From: Poseidonibacter antarcticus
GTDB lineage: Bacteria; Campylobacterota; Campylobacteria; Campylobacterales; Arcobacteraceae
Direction: 5' to 3'
Length of the DNA: 64,000 bases
Assembly (NCBI RefSeq): GCF_003667345.1
Contig: NZ_RCWF01000005.1
Coordinates: 124,001 to 188,000 of the forward strand
The notes under the pieces were generated by a model. That model was given only the letters and a program-made list of their open reading frames with translations, was not told where the DNA came from and made no database searches. Each line of letters begins with the position of its first letter. Within the stretch, counting starts at the first letter, position 1. Position numbers and translations under genes: made by a program. Below, piece after piece: positions 25,341 through 34,419 of this stretch.

Positions 25341-26575
25341 TCTTTAGATACATAATCTTCATCTTGTCTTGGATCTAACTTGGATAATTCTGGACTTGAT
25401 GCAAGGGGAATATTAACAAAAACACTTAGGTCTTTGTCTTTTATTCTTTCTTGCGTTAAGGCATAAATACTTAGAATAATGCATAAAATAAAGAAACTTA
25501 TAAATAAGAAATTTGATGATAAACTAAGTCCAAAACCTATAATAAGTGGAGATAAAAATGAACCAATCCCATAAGTAAATAGCAAACTTCTACTTATTTC
25601 TACAATATCTTTATTTTCATCAACAACATCGTTTGCTCTTGCAACTGCTAAAGGATACAAAGTAAATATTGCTAAGCCTAAACAAAATCCTAATATATAT
25701 AGATAAATTTCTTCATTTCCATATATTATAAATAAAAGTGAAATAATCGCACTAAAAAATGAAACAATAGAAATAAGTTTTCTTCTACCAAATTTATCTG
25801 AAAGTATTCCAACTGGCCATTGAGAAATCAATCCACCAAGAATAGAAATTAACATAAATTTTGAAACAAGTTCAATAGAAGCACTTTGTGTAAGAATATA
25901 AACAGGAATCATTGAGAAAAAACCACCTACAACAAAACCGCTAATAAAACTTGTAACTGTTGCAAGAGGTGCAACTGAGAATATTTTTGGAAAGCTGAAT
26001 TTTTCAAAAGGTACTAATACTGGTTCTTTTATTTTAGTAAAAGAAATAAAAATAACAGAAAATAGAACGAGAATAGAACCTATTGTAAATATAAATTGTT
26101 TAAAATGCTCATCAATATTTAAGAATAATTGCCCAATTCCTATAGATAAATAGAAAATTATTGTATAAATAGCTAATATCTGACCTCTATTTTCTTCAGA
26201 ACTTTTTTCATTTAGCCAGCTTTCTAATATAATTAAAAGTGCATAAAAAGAAAATCCCGAAACTAATCTTAATACTGCCCATAATATTTCATTAAAAAAG
26301 AGTGAATGCATAAGAAAAGAGATAACCATAAGAGCAGCAAAAGCAGCAAAACTTCTGATATGTCCAACAGATGATATAAATTTTTGTGAAAATATAGAAG
26401 ATAAAACAGCACCTAAAAAAAATGAAGCATTAATAATACCAATAACAGTATTGCTAACTTCTAAATCTTTTAAATATACTCCTACAAATGTTAGAATCAT
26501 CCCATAACCAACAGCTAAAAATGCTATTGCAAAAAATAAAGATGATATTGGAAATACAATTTTTTTTAAACCCAT
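25337..26575 (-). CDS. MFS transporter
   Basis: The 412-residue protein has twelve predicted helices. The motif between helices 2 and 3 is degenerate, and WPVGILSDKFGRRKLI between helices 8 and 9 is the clearer MFS signature. The C-terminal tail is charged. It belongs to the drug/sugar group near YcaD-like exporters. The gene lies 28 bp after the bufferin cluster in the same direction and could be part of that transcript. Its substrate is unknown; export of a metal-binding peptide would be speculation. Confidence 0.82.
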   Translation of the reverse strand: MGLKKIVFPISSLFFAIAFLAVGYGMILTFVGVYLKDLEVSNTVIGIINASFFLGAVLSSIFSQKFISSVGHIRSFAAFAALMVISFLMHSLFFNEILWAVLRLVSGFSFYALLIILESWLNEKSSEENRGQILAIYTIIFYLSIGIGQLFLNIDEHFKQFIFTIGSILVLFSVIFISFTKIKEPVLVPFEKFSFPKIFSVAPLATVTSFISGFVVGGFFSMIPVYILTQSASIELVSKFMLISILGGLISQWPVGILSDKFGRRKLISIVSFFSAIISLLFIIYGNEEIYLYILGFCLGLAIFTLYPLAVARANDVVDENKDIVEISRSLLFTYGIGSFLSPLIIGFGLSLSSNFLFISFFILCIILSIYALTQERIKDKDLSVFVNIPLASSPELSKLDPRQDEDYVSKD

Positions 26576-26603
26576 AAATTAACTCTTTTTCTTTTAGTAT
26601 ATT

Positions 26604-27317
26604 CTAATAAATCGCCTTTAATAAAAGTAATTCTTGTAAAGGTTCTTGTAAAATCTCTTTTGCTTCATTAAAATCAATTTCATTTTCTTTACAAAGTATT
26701 TCTAAAATTTTAGAAAGAGATTCTTTTTTATTTGATTTTTTGATTAAAACATATAAAAATTGATTTATTTCTCTATATAATACTTCATCACTTTTATAGT
26801 CATAATATATGATTAAAAAGTTTTCTCTCGTATTTTCATAGTCTTTATTTATAATATCAAAATCAAATCTTTTAAGCCTTGCACTTGGAGCTAATTTATA
26901 TCCATTTTCCCAAGAAAAATCTTTCTTTTTTATCTTTTTATATTCTTTCATATATATTTCAACTTCAATCCAGTCAAAATATAATAGTTCATAAAGATAT
27001 TTTCTATTATGAAAAAGTTTTTGTTTTTTTACAAATTTTCTATAATCATTTGCTATTTGCCACACATATGGAGTACTTGGAGGATTTTTTAAAAATGAAT
27101 AAATACTTTTTTCTAACTCATCTTCACTTATGTGTTTACAAAACTCTATAAATGTACTTTTAACTATTTCTTCAAATCTATAAAAAACAAGTTTTTGATA
27201 AACTTTATATACAGAATTTGTAGGATTTTCTTTTTGATTACTTATAATATCAATAAATCTATCTTGTACATTTTTCTCAATAGTTTTTTCAACTTTTTTT
27301 GTTTTTTTATTTTGCAT
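26604..27317 (-). CDS. BufC/HvfC-like partner protein of the DUF692 enzyme
   Basis: The 237-residue protein overlaps bufB by 11 bp. Its pattern is an N-terminal helical region with FYRFEEIVKSTFIEFCKHISEDELEKSI-like content (FCKHISEDELEKSIY) and a central YVWQIANDYRKFV and FDWIEVEIYMKEY. This fits the DUF2063-type partners that recognise the RiPP precursor. The C-terminal part (LYVLIKKSNKKESLSKILEILC) suggests a winged-helix-like domain. It is assigned mainly by gene order next to a DUF692 enzyme and precursor; the sequence match is moderate. Confidence 0.7.
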   Translation of the reverse strand: MQNKKTKKVEKTIEKNVQDRFIDIISNQKENPTNSVYKVYQKLVFYRFEEIVKSTFIEFCKHISEDELEKSIYSFLKNPPSTPYVWQIANDYRKFVKKQKLFHNRKYLYELLYFDWIEVEIYMKEYKKIKKKDFSWENGYKLAPSARLKRFDFDIINKDYENTRENFLIIYYDYKSDEVLYREINQFLYVLIKKSNKKESLSKILEILCKENEIDFNEAKEILQEPLQELLLLKAIY

Positions 27318-28131
27318 TACGAACTGCCTTACAAATTCTTTCCATCTTTCTATACTCTATTTCAAGCTCACTAAGAGGTGGGACATTGTTATCTCGTTCA
27401 ATCATTACAGGTGCATCTATTTGTTTTAAAGTATACTCTAAAAGTTTCCAAACACCAGAACAAATTGGCATTCCATGAGAATCTATTTTTAAAGCAGATT
27501 CTTCATCAAAATAATGACCTGCCATATGCATATAAGCTACTTTACTTTTATCAATTTCATCAATAAATTTTCGTGCTTTAAAAGAGTGATTAGAAGCATT
27601 TACAAATACATTATTTACATCAAGTAACATTTTTGCACCTGATTTTTCCATTACTTCATTTATAAAATCAACTTCTCTCATTTCAGAATAAGGTACTAAA
27701 TAATATGTAGAGTTTTCTAGTATTAAATTTCTTTGAATTATATCCTCAACTTCTTTTACTCTATCACTTATAATATCTACCATCTTTTTTGTCATTGGAA
27801 CAGGTAGTAGTTCATAAGATTGTCTATTATCTAAAGAGGAAAAAGAAAGATGTTCAGAATAAAATTCTATATTATATCTATCTAGGAAAGTTTTGATTTG
27901 CTTGACAAACTTTCTATTAAGTTTGCAAGCAGAACCAATTGATAAAGATAAACCATGTGCAATTGTAGGTCTTGAAAAAACAGCTTGTTCAAATGCTTTT
28001 TCATAAATTCGAGGCATATGCATCCAGTTTTCAGGAGTTACCTCCCACCAATCTGGTTGAAATTTACTTGATTGTATATCTAGTAAAAAATCACTTCGTA
28101 AGCCTAATCCACATCCATTTAAATTCATCAT
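27307..28131 (-). CDS. DUF692 multinuclear iron oxidase (BufB/HvfB/MbnB-like)
   Basis: The 274-residue TIM-barrel protein has the DUF692 motifs GCGLGLRSDF, PDWWEVTPENWM, AHGLSLSIGS, YSEHLSFSS, LLDVNNVFVNASNH and YMHMAGHY. His, Glu and Asp in these motifs bind the iron centre. Enzymes of this family oxidise cysteine residues of precursor peptides to copper-binding thioamide or thiooxazole groups. The precursor gene lies 20 bp upstream and the partner gene overlaps downstream, the canonical buf/hvf order. Confidence 0.92.
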   Translation of the reverse strand: MMNLNGCGLGLRSDFLLDIQSSKFQPDWWEVTPENWMHMPRIYEKAFEQAVFSRPTIAHGLSLSIGSACKLNRKFVKQIKTFLDRYNIEFYSEHLSFSSLDNRQSYELLPVPMTKKMVDIISDRVKEVEDIIQRNLILENSTYYLVPYSEMREVDFINEVMEKSGAKMLLDVNNVFVNASNHSFKARKFIDEIDKSKVAYMHMAGHYFDEESALKIDSHGMPICSGVWKLLEYTLKQIDAPVMIERDNNVPPLSELEIEYRKMERICKAVRNAK

Positions 28132-28151
28132 TGTTTATTCTTTATTAAAAA

Positions 28152-28472
28152 TTATTTTGCTTCTTTTTTCATATCAGCACCACATTTACCAGCACCACAA
28201 GAAGCTTTTTTCATATCTTTTTTCATCTCATGACCTTTCATGTCGCCTTTTTTCATATCAGCACCACACTTACCAGCACCACATGAAGCTTTTTTCATAT
28301 CTTTTTTCATATCAGCACCACATTTACCAGCACCACAAGAAGCTTTCTTTTCAGTTTTCTTAACATCACCACCACATTTTCCTGCACCACACGAAGCAGT
28401 TCCTGCAAAAGCAGCTGTACTTGTTAAAGCAGCTCCTAACATAATTCCAGCTAATTTCATTTTAGTATTCAT
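28152..28472 (-). CDS. Bufferin-type RiPP precursor with four SCGAGKCG motifs
   Basis: The 106-residue protein has a signal peptide (about residues 1-23, ending AAFAG) and then four repeats built on ASCGAGKCGADMKK. The spacers between repeats are rich in Lys, Met and Asp. HvfA/BufA precursors usually carry EGKCG motifs whose Cys is modified by the DUF692 enzyme encoded next. Here Ala-Gly-Lys-Cys-Gly follows a second Cys in each repeat, giving eight cysteines. The likely product is an exported copper-binding peptide that buffers the metal in the periplasm. AAGGA lies 6 bases before the ATG. The gene sits directly downstream of a CusA-like pump gene. Confidence 0.88.
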   Translation of the reverse strand: MNTKMKLAGIMLGAALTSTAAFAGTASCGAGKCGGDVKKTEKKASCGAGKCGADMKKDMKKASCGAGKCGADMKKGDMKGHEMKKDMKKASCGAGKCGADMKKEAK

Positions 28473-28639
28473 TTTAAATCCTTGATTTTAATTGACATTT
28501 ATTTTGTCATTCTTATTATTTACTTCCTTTATTTAAAGAAGCGACTTTTGATTTTAATTTTTTATATCTTTCATATGTACGAGAGCATTTTATATTTTTA
28601 TTGTGTAGTGAATGTTTAGATTACTACATATTTAAAAGA
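28473..28639. promoter_or_regulatory. Probable promoter region of the bufferin cluster
   Basis: This 167-bp gap between the pump gene and the precursor gene is the only space long enough for a separate promoter. On the minus strand AT-rich boxes such as TATAAAAT and GATATAAAA occur. I see no clear metal-regulator palindrome. Confidence 0.35.
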
Positions 28640-31600
28640 TTACTCAAACTTATCCTTTTTCTTCATTTCTAGTATATAAAAGATTGAAGGTATTATAATT
28701 AAAGTTAATAATGCAGATGAGAACATTCCACCAATCATCGGTGCTGCGATTCTTTGCATAACTTCACTACCCACTGAATTTATATACATAATAGGAATAA
28801 GACCCCCTAAAATTGCAAATAGAGTCATTAACTTCGGACGTAGTCTTAAAACTGCACCTTTGTATATTGCATTAAAAATATCACTTCTATTTATTTGTTT
28901 TGATTTTTGTTTTAATTCATTCATAGCTTCATGTAAATAAACCAACATTACAATAGATGTTTCAGCTGCAATTCCAAGAAGAGCAAGAAAACCAACGATA
29001 ACAGCAATAGAAATATTAAAGTCCAAATAATCAAGATAAAAGATTCCACCTGTTAAAGCAAAAGGAAGTGTAAAAAATATAATCATTGTATATGTAATAT
29101 TTTTTAGTGCAAAATATATTAATAAAAAAATAATTACAAAAGTAAATGGAATAATATATATTAATCGCTGTACTGCTGATTCCAAGTATTCACTTTGTCC
29201 TGCCCATTCATAATAAAAACCATCAGGTAATTTAATATCATTTAAAAGCTCTTTTGCTTCATCTTTATACTGTTTTGCAGATATTCCACTTTTAGGTGTA
29301 ATATAAATAAAGTTTACATTTAATGCTTTTTCAGATTTTATAACAGAAGGTCCTTCTTCATATTTTAAGTTTGCAAACATTTCAAGATTCTGGAATCCAA
29401 GTTTTGTTTTTATCTGTAAATTACGAAGAGATGTAATATCTTCTCTTTGTGTAGTTTCATATCTCAAACTTATTGGGTATCTTTCAAGTCCATCTAAAAA
29501 TGTAGATATTTTTGCTCCCGCAACTCCCAATGAAATAGTAGAAAGAATATCATTTTTTGTAATTCCATACCTTGATAGCATTTCTTCTTTTACTTCTATA
29601 TTTAAGTAATAACCAGAATTAATTTTATCTGTTGATACTGAAAGAGTTTTATTAAACTTTTTTAATTTTTGTTCAATTACCCCTGCACTTATTTCTAATT
29701 GTTTATGATTATTACCATATAATTTTATACCAAGAGGAGTTCTTATACCTGTTAAAAGCATATCAATTCTTCCTCTTATTGGATAAGTCCAAGAGTTAAT
29801 AAGACCTGCAACTTGAAGTTTTTTATCCATTCCTTCCATAAGTTTTTTATACGTCATTCCTTTTCGCCATTGTTCTTGAGGTTTAAAAGTAATAATAGTC
29901 TCAATCATTGCAAGAGGGGCAGGATCAGTTGCTGTATTAGCCCGACCTGTTTTTCCAAATACAGTTTGTACTTCAGGAAAGGACTTGATGATTTTATTTG
30001 TTTTTTGTGTTAATTCTTTTGATAAATCAATTCCTAAACCATAAGGAGTTACGGGCATATACATAATTGTTTGCTCATTCATCATTGGCATAAATTCCCA
30101 ATTTAATTTTTTATAAACTGGATAGGAAACAATTAACATTCCGAAAAAAATAAATACTACTAAATATCTAAATTTTAAAGATAATTTTAACAGTGGAGAA
30201 TAAAGTAAAATAAAAAACTTATTCAATATGTTTTTATCTTCTCTTACAATTTTTCCACGTATAAAAAATATCATAAGAATAGGAACTATAGTAATAGATA
30301 ATATTGCTCCACTTATCATTGCAAACGATTTGGTAAAAGCTAAAGGAGTGAACAATCTTCCTTCTTGTCCTGTTAAGGCAAATATTGGAAGAAAAGAGAC
30401 TACAACTAATATCAAAGCAAAGAAAATGGGTCGTCCAACTTGTTTTGCTGATTTTATTATGATCTTAATTCGTTCTTCATTTGATATATTTTCTTTTCCT
30501 TGAAGATGTTTATGTGCATTTTCAACCATTACAATCGTAGCATCAACCATTGCACCAATTGCAATTGCAATACCACCTAAACTCATAATATTTGAGCCCA
30601 TTCCAAAAGCTTTCATTAATAAAAATGTAATTAAAACCGTAAGAGGAAGAGTGATTATAATAATTAACGCTGATCTAAAATGAAATAGAAATAATCCTGT
30701 AATAATCATAACAATAATGGACTCTTCTATAAGTGTATTTTTAAGTGTATTTATTGCTTTATCAATAAGTGTCGACCTATCATAAGTTTCAATAACTTCA
30801 ACACCTTCAACTTTTAGTGTTTTGATTTTTTCTTTTACTGCTTTGATAACTTTATATGGATTTTCACCAAAACGAACAATTACAATCCCACCAACAGTTT
30901 CACCTTCACCGTTTAAATCTACCATTCCTCTTCTGTTAGTTGCTGTAATATTTACTTCTGCTATATCTTTTATTTTTAGAGGTATTGTATTATTTGTTTT
31001 TATTGTAATATTCTCAATATCAACAATAGATTTTAAATATCCCTTAGCTTGAATCATATGTTCAAAGCCATTTTCTAGAATAATTCGACCACCTTTTTCA
31101 TCATTATTTGAAGTTAGTGCTTTTTTAACTTGATTTATAGAAATATCATATTGAACTAGTTTATCTTGGTCTAATGTGATTTCATAGTTTTTTATAAAAC
31201 CACCAATACTTGCAATTTCACTTACTCCATCAACACCAAGTAGGGCATATTTATAATAATAATCTTGTAAAGTTCTTAGTTCATCAAGTGATTTATTATC
31301 AGATTTAAGTGCATATTCATAAGCCCAACCAACACCCGTTGCATCTGGACCAATTGTAACATTTGCATCACTTGGAAATGTTCCTTGTAAAGAAGATAAT
31401 TGCTCTAATATTCTATTTCTTGAATCATAAAGATCCGTTCCATCTTTAAAAATAATATAAATTAATGCATTTTGAAAAGAACTCATAGCTCTTACTGTAT
31501 CAATATTTGGTAAAGACATTAAATTTGAGATTAGTGGATATGAAACTTGTTCTTCTATTGTTTTAGGACTTTGTCCAGCCCACTTAACTTGTACAATTAC

Positions 31601-31738
31601 TTGAGGAGGTGATAAATCAGGTAAGGCATCTAAACTTGTATTTTTAACTGCCCAAATAGATGCAAACGTTAAGATAATTATAGAAAAGAGTACTAGAAAC
31701 TTATTTTTAATGCTGTATGAAATTATATTTTCTACCAT
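28640..31738 (-). CDS. cusA: CusA/CzcA-type heavy-metal efflux RND pump
   Basis: The 1032-residue protein is of full RND length. The N terminus (SLDALPDLSPPQVIVQVKW) and GIAIAIGAMVDATIVMVENAH mark the heavy-metal (HME) class. Stretches such as GRANTATDPAPLAMIET, EQWRKGMTYKKLMEGMD and RIDMLLTGIRTPLGIKLYG closely follow CusA. They include methionines in the periplasmic region that suit copper or silver. It would pump Cu(I) through the adaptor and channel encoded upstream. It lies 9 bp after cusB. Confidence 0.92.
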   Translation of the reverse strand: MVENIISYSIKNKFLVLFSIIILTFASIWAVKNTSLDALPDLSPPQVIVQVKWAGQSPKTIEEQVSYPLISNLMSLPNIDTVRAMSSFQNALIYIIFKDGTDLYDSRNRILEQLSSLQGTFPSDANVTIGPDATGVGWAYEYALKSDNKSLDELRTLQDYYYKYALLGVDGVSEIASIGGFIKNYEITLDQDKLVQYDISINQVKKALTSNNDEKGGRIILENGFEHMIQAKGYLKSIVDIENITIKTNNTIPLKIKDIAEVNITATNRRGMVDLNGEGETVGGIVIVRFGENPYKVIKAVKEKIKTLKVEGVEVIETYDRSTLIDKAINTLKNTLIEESIIVMIITGLFLFHFRSALIIIITLPLTVLITFLLMKAFGMGSNIMSLGGIAIAIGAMVDATIVMVENAHKHLQGKENISNEERIKIIIKSAKQVGRPIFFALILVVVSFLPIFALTGQEGRLFTPLAFTKSFAMISGAILSITIVPILMIFFIRGKIVREDKNILNKFFILLYSPLLKLSLKFRYLVVFIFFGMLIVSYPVYKKLNWEFMPMMNEQTIMYMPVTPYGLGIDLSKELTQKTNKIIKSFPEVQTVFGKTGRANTATDPAPLAMIETIITFKPQEQWRKGMTYKKLMEGMDKKLQVAGLINSWTYPIRGRIDMLLTGIRTPLGIKLYGNNHKQLEISAGVIEQKLKKFNKTLSVSTDKINSGYYLNIEVKEEMLSRYGITKNDILSTISLGVAGAKISTFLDGLERYPISLRYETTQREDITSLRNLQIKTKLGFQNLEMFANLKYEEGPSVIKSEKALNVNFIYITPKSGISAKQYKDEAKELLNDIKLPDGFYYEWAGQSEYLESAVQRLIYIIPFTFVIIFLLIYFALKNITYTMIIFFTLPFALTGGIFYLDYLDFNISIAVIVGFLALLGIAAETSIVMLVYLHEAMNELKQKSKQINRSDIFNAIYKGAVLRLRPKLMTLFAILGGLIPIMYINSVGSEVMQRIAAPMIGGMFSSALLTLIIIPSIFYILEMKKKDKFE

Positions 31739-31747
31739 AATATCTTC

Positions 31748-32752
31748 CTACCAGTCTTCATCATCATCTGATGAATATAAACCGTTTGTAACAGCATCAG
31801 AATCAAGTAAAAATAGGGCGTTGTTTATTACAATTTGTCCTTCTTCTAAACCACTTAATATTTCATATTTACTTGAAGACAATCTTTTAGCTTCAATTTC
31901 AATAGGTTCAAATTCAGTTTTAGAAAGGTTTTGGAAAACATAAAACTTATCACCTTTTCTAAGAACTGCTGTTTTAGGTAAAGTTAACATCTGTTTTTCA
32001 ATAGTTTTAATCTTTACCTTTGCAAACATATTGGGATAAAGTTTTAAGTCTTTATTGGCAATTATAAATCGTACATCTACAGTTTTTGTTTTCATATCAA
32101 CTGTAGGATAAATCATATCAACCTTCGACGCTATTGGATTTTTAACTCCATCTATATAAATTTTTGCTTTCATATCTTTTTTTATGAATGATAAATCTTT
32201 TTGATAAACAGAGGCAATAAACCAAAGTTCATCTAAAGATACTAATTGAAGAAGAAGTTTTCCTTTTTTTATAAAACTTCCTTTATTTATATTTTTTTGT
32301 AAAATAATAGAATTCATAGGTGAATAAAAAGAAATGTCTTTTAGAACTTTTTTAGAACTTTTTATTTTTTTAATCATTGAAGAATTTATATCCAAAGATT
32401 TTAATTTCTCAATATTACTATTTACTAATGATTTATTAAATTTTTTTGCAATTTGTAATTCTTCTTGAATTGAAGATATTTCATTTGAATATATAGTAAA
32501 AAGTGGACTTGCTTTTTTTATAGTTTTATATTGTTCATTTGCATATAATTTTGTGATATATCCGTCAAACCTAGTCACAATATCATAGATTTTTGTTTCA
32601 TTTAGAGCTGTTCTTCCATAAAAGCTTTTTAAAGTACCTATTTGCTCTTTTTGTACTTTGACAAGCTTTTTATTAAACACTTGTGAAACTTCAATGATTT
32701 GAGCATTTAGTATTGAAACTCCTAAGAGTAGGGCTATGAAGAGGTATTTCAT
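31748..32752 (-). CDS. cusB: CusB-like periplasmic adaptor
   Basis: The 334-residue protein has a signal peptide (KYLFIALLLGVSILNA) and the lipoyl-like motif RFDGYITKLYANEQYKTIKKASPLF. Its coiled-coil hairpin is short. The beta-barrel region contains SLDELWFIASVYQKDLSFI, and the C-terminal membrane-proximal domain contains KTAVLRKGDKFYVFQ. This is the architecture of heavy-metal RND adaptors. It starts at the stop of the channel gene, with a 1-bp overlap, in a three-gene exporter operon. Confidence 0.9.
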   Translation of the reverse strand: MKYLFIALLLGVSILNAQIIEVSQVFNKKLVKVQKEQIGTLKSFYGRTALNETKIYDIVTRFDGYITKLYANEQYKTIKKASPLFTIYSNEISSIQEELQIAKKFNKSLVNSNIEKLKSLDINSSMIKKIKSSKKVLKDISFYSPMNSIILQKNINKGSFIKKGKLLLQLVSLDELWFIASVYQKDLSFIKKDMKAKIYIDGVKNPIASKVDMIYPTVDMKTKTVDVRFIIANKDLKLYPNMFAKVKIKTIEKQMLTLPKTAVLRKGDKFYVFQNLSKTEFEPIEIEAKRLSSSKYEILSGLEEGQIVINNALFLLDSDAVTNGLYSSDDDEDW

Positions 32753-33957
32753 TATATTTCCTTAGTAAAATATATAGATTTAGCAATTGCACTAAAATAT
32801 TTATCTTTTTGATTAATTACTTCTAATTTATATTTTATGATTTCATTTAAATTATTTATTAAAGATTTTGAATCAATCTTTTGCAAAGAGTTATATGATT
32901 CTAGAACTTTTTGCAATTGATTAAATTTTGGAAGAATTTTATTATTAATAATATCAAGTGTAATTATTGAATCATTTATAGTTTCTTGTAGTATTTTTAT
33001 TTTATTTTTAAAGCTTGATTTTAAATCTTGAATATTATGATTTATTTCAATAGTTTTTATTTTTGCTTGTTTTGATTTTATATCTTCACTTCCTCTAAGA
33101 GACAAAGGAATTGCAAATGCAATATTTACATAATCTTCATATTTCTCATCTCTTTGAAAATAGTTTAGTGAAACTTTTATATCTGAATTCTTTTTTTCTT
33201 TTTCTAAAATTGAAATATTATCTTGCTTTTTTGAACTTTGAATAAGTGATAATATTTTAGGATGAGAATTTATATTTGTAAGAAGTTTTATTTTTTTTAT
33301 TTTAGTATCAATATTTATATTTTTAATTTTTTCGTATGTGATTTCTTCTAGGTTTAAATTTATTGTATTTAATAAAGTTTGTAATTTCTGTGATTTAAGA
33401 TTTAGTTCTTGATACAAAACTTGTGTATTAATAATTTGTATCTGAGTAGCTTTATTATATTTATATAGTTTAGTTAATAGTTCTTCTAATTTTAATGTAT
33501 TTGATTTAAATTCTTGAAAAAGTGCTAATTTTTCTTCTAATAATTTTTCTTTATAAATATACTCATATATTTTTGATTTGTATTGTAATTTCTTTTCTTC
33601 AAGTAAATATTTAGAAATTTGATAATCATTTATTGCTATTTTTTCTTTTCTTTGAAGTTTTTCACCTATTGGAACGATTTGAGAAAAACCGATAAACTGC
33701 GATTGCATCGCTTCTAAATCTCTTTTTGAAACATCATCAAATTGTATATCATTAATTCCAAATGTTAAAACAGGATTTTGCCATTTGGAAGAAAGTGCAA
33801 TTTGTTCTTTTGTACTTTTAATTGATTCTTCTAATGCTTTTAAACTATAATTATTTTTAAATGTATTTTCAATAATATTATCTATAGTTTGTGCATTAGC
33901 AAGAGAAAAACTTGCTAAGATTATTAAGGTAAATAGAAAAAGTTTTTTTCTCATCAT
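32752..33957 (-). CDS. CusC/TolC-like outer-membrane channel of the metal pump
   Basis: The 401-residue protein has a signal peptide (LFLFTLIILASFSLANA) and OEP-family helices, e.g. SSKWQNPVLTFGINDIQFDD and VNIAFAIPLSLRG. It is placed first in the cus-like operon with cusB and cusA. It would be the outer-membrane exit for the pumped metal. No lipobox is visible, unlike enterobacterial CusC. Confidence 0.85.
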   Translation of the reverse strand: MMRKKLFLFTLIILASFSLANAQTIDNIIENTFKNNYSLKALEESIKSTKEQIALSSKWQNPVLTFGINDIQFDDVSKRDLEAMQSQFIGFSQIVPIGEKLQRKEKIAINDYQISKYLLEEKKLQYKSKIYEYIYKEKLLEEKLALFQEFKSNTLKLEELLTKLYKYNKATQIQIINTQVLYQELNLKSQKLQTLLNTINLNLEEITYEKIKNINIDTKIKKIKLLTNINSHPKILSLIQSSKKQDNISILEKEKKNSDIKVSLNYFQRDEKYEDYVNIAFAIPLSLRGSEDIKSKQAKIKTIEINHNIQDLKSSFKNKIKILQETINDSIITLDIINNKILPKFNQLQKVLESYNSLQKIDSKSLINNLNEIIKYKLEVINQKDKYFSAIAKSIYFTKEI

Positions 33958-33962
33958 AATAC

Positions 33963-34343
33963 TTATAAGTTAATACTTGATCTAATTTTATGTACTTTTC
34001 CATCTGCTGATTTAAACATTAGATGATATTGCCAAGTCCCACCCATTGAAAGATTAATCATAAATTTGTATTTTCCATCAACTAGTTTTGCTTTATCTTT
34101 AAATTCCATATATGGCATACCTGGCATTTCTGGCATAAAAAATTTTGCTTTTACTTTTGCATTTGTAACAACAACTCCATCTTTATACAAGCTAGCAAAG
34201 AAAATATTATCTCCAATTACTAGTGATTTTTCTGATTTTAGTACTATTTCATAAGAATCTTTTTGTACTTTATGAGATATTACTTCTGCATTTAAAAAGC
34301 CAAAAGTCAGTGTTACAATAGTCAATAATTTTAATAAGTTCAT
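33963..34343 (-). CDS. FixH/YtkA-like periplasmic protein with a Met-rich segment
   Basis: The 126-residue protein has a signal peptide and a single Ig-like FixH/YtkA fold. It includes VVTNAKVKAKFFMPEMPGMPYMEF and MGGTWQYHLMF. The cluster of methionines (MPEMPGMPYM) suits Cu(I) contacts. The gene lies 5 bp before the channel gene of the Cus-like operon, so a copper-handling role is likely, by context. Confidence 0.75.
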   Translation of the reverse strand: MNLLKLLTIVTLTFGFLNAEVISHKVQKDSYEIVLKSEKSLVIGDNIFFASLYKDGVVVTNAKVKAKFFMPEMPGMPYMEFKDKAKLVDGKYKFMINLSMGGTWQYHLMFKSADGKVHKIRSSINL

Positions 34344-34419
34344 AATAAACTCCTTTTTTAATTTAAAGGAGTTTATTCTTTTAATATGGAAGTAGTGTGG
34401 AAAAATAAAAGTTGAATAG

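Noticed and set aside
28157-28485. Plus-strand ORFs opposite the bufferin precursor
   Set aside because: They are mirror readings of the repetitive Cys/Lys-rich gene, with His/Pro/Phe-biased composition.
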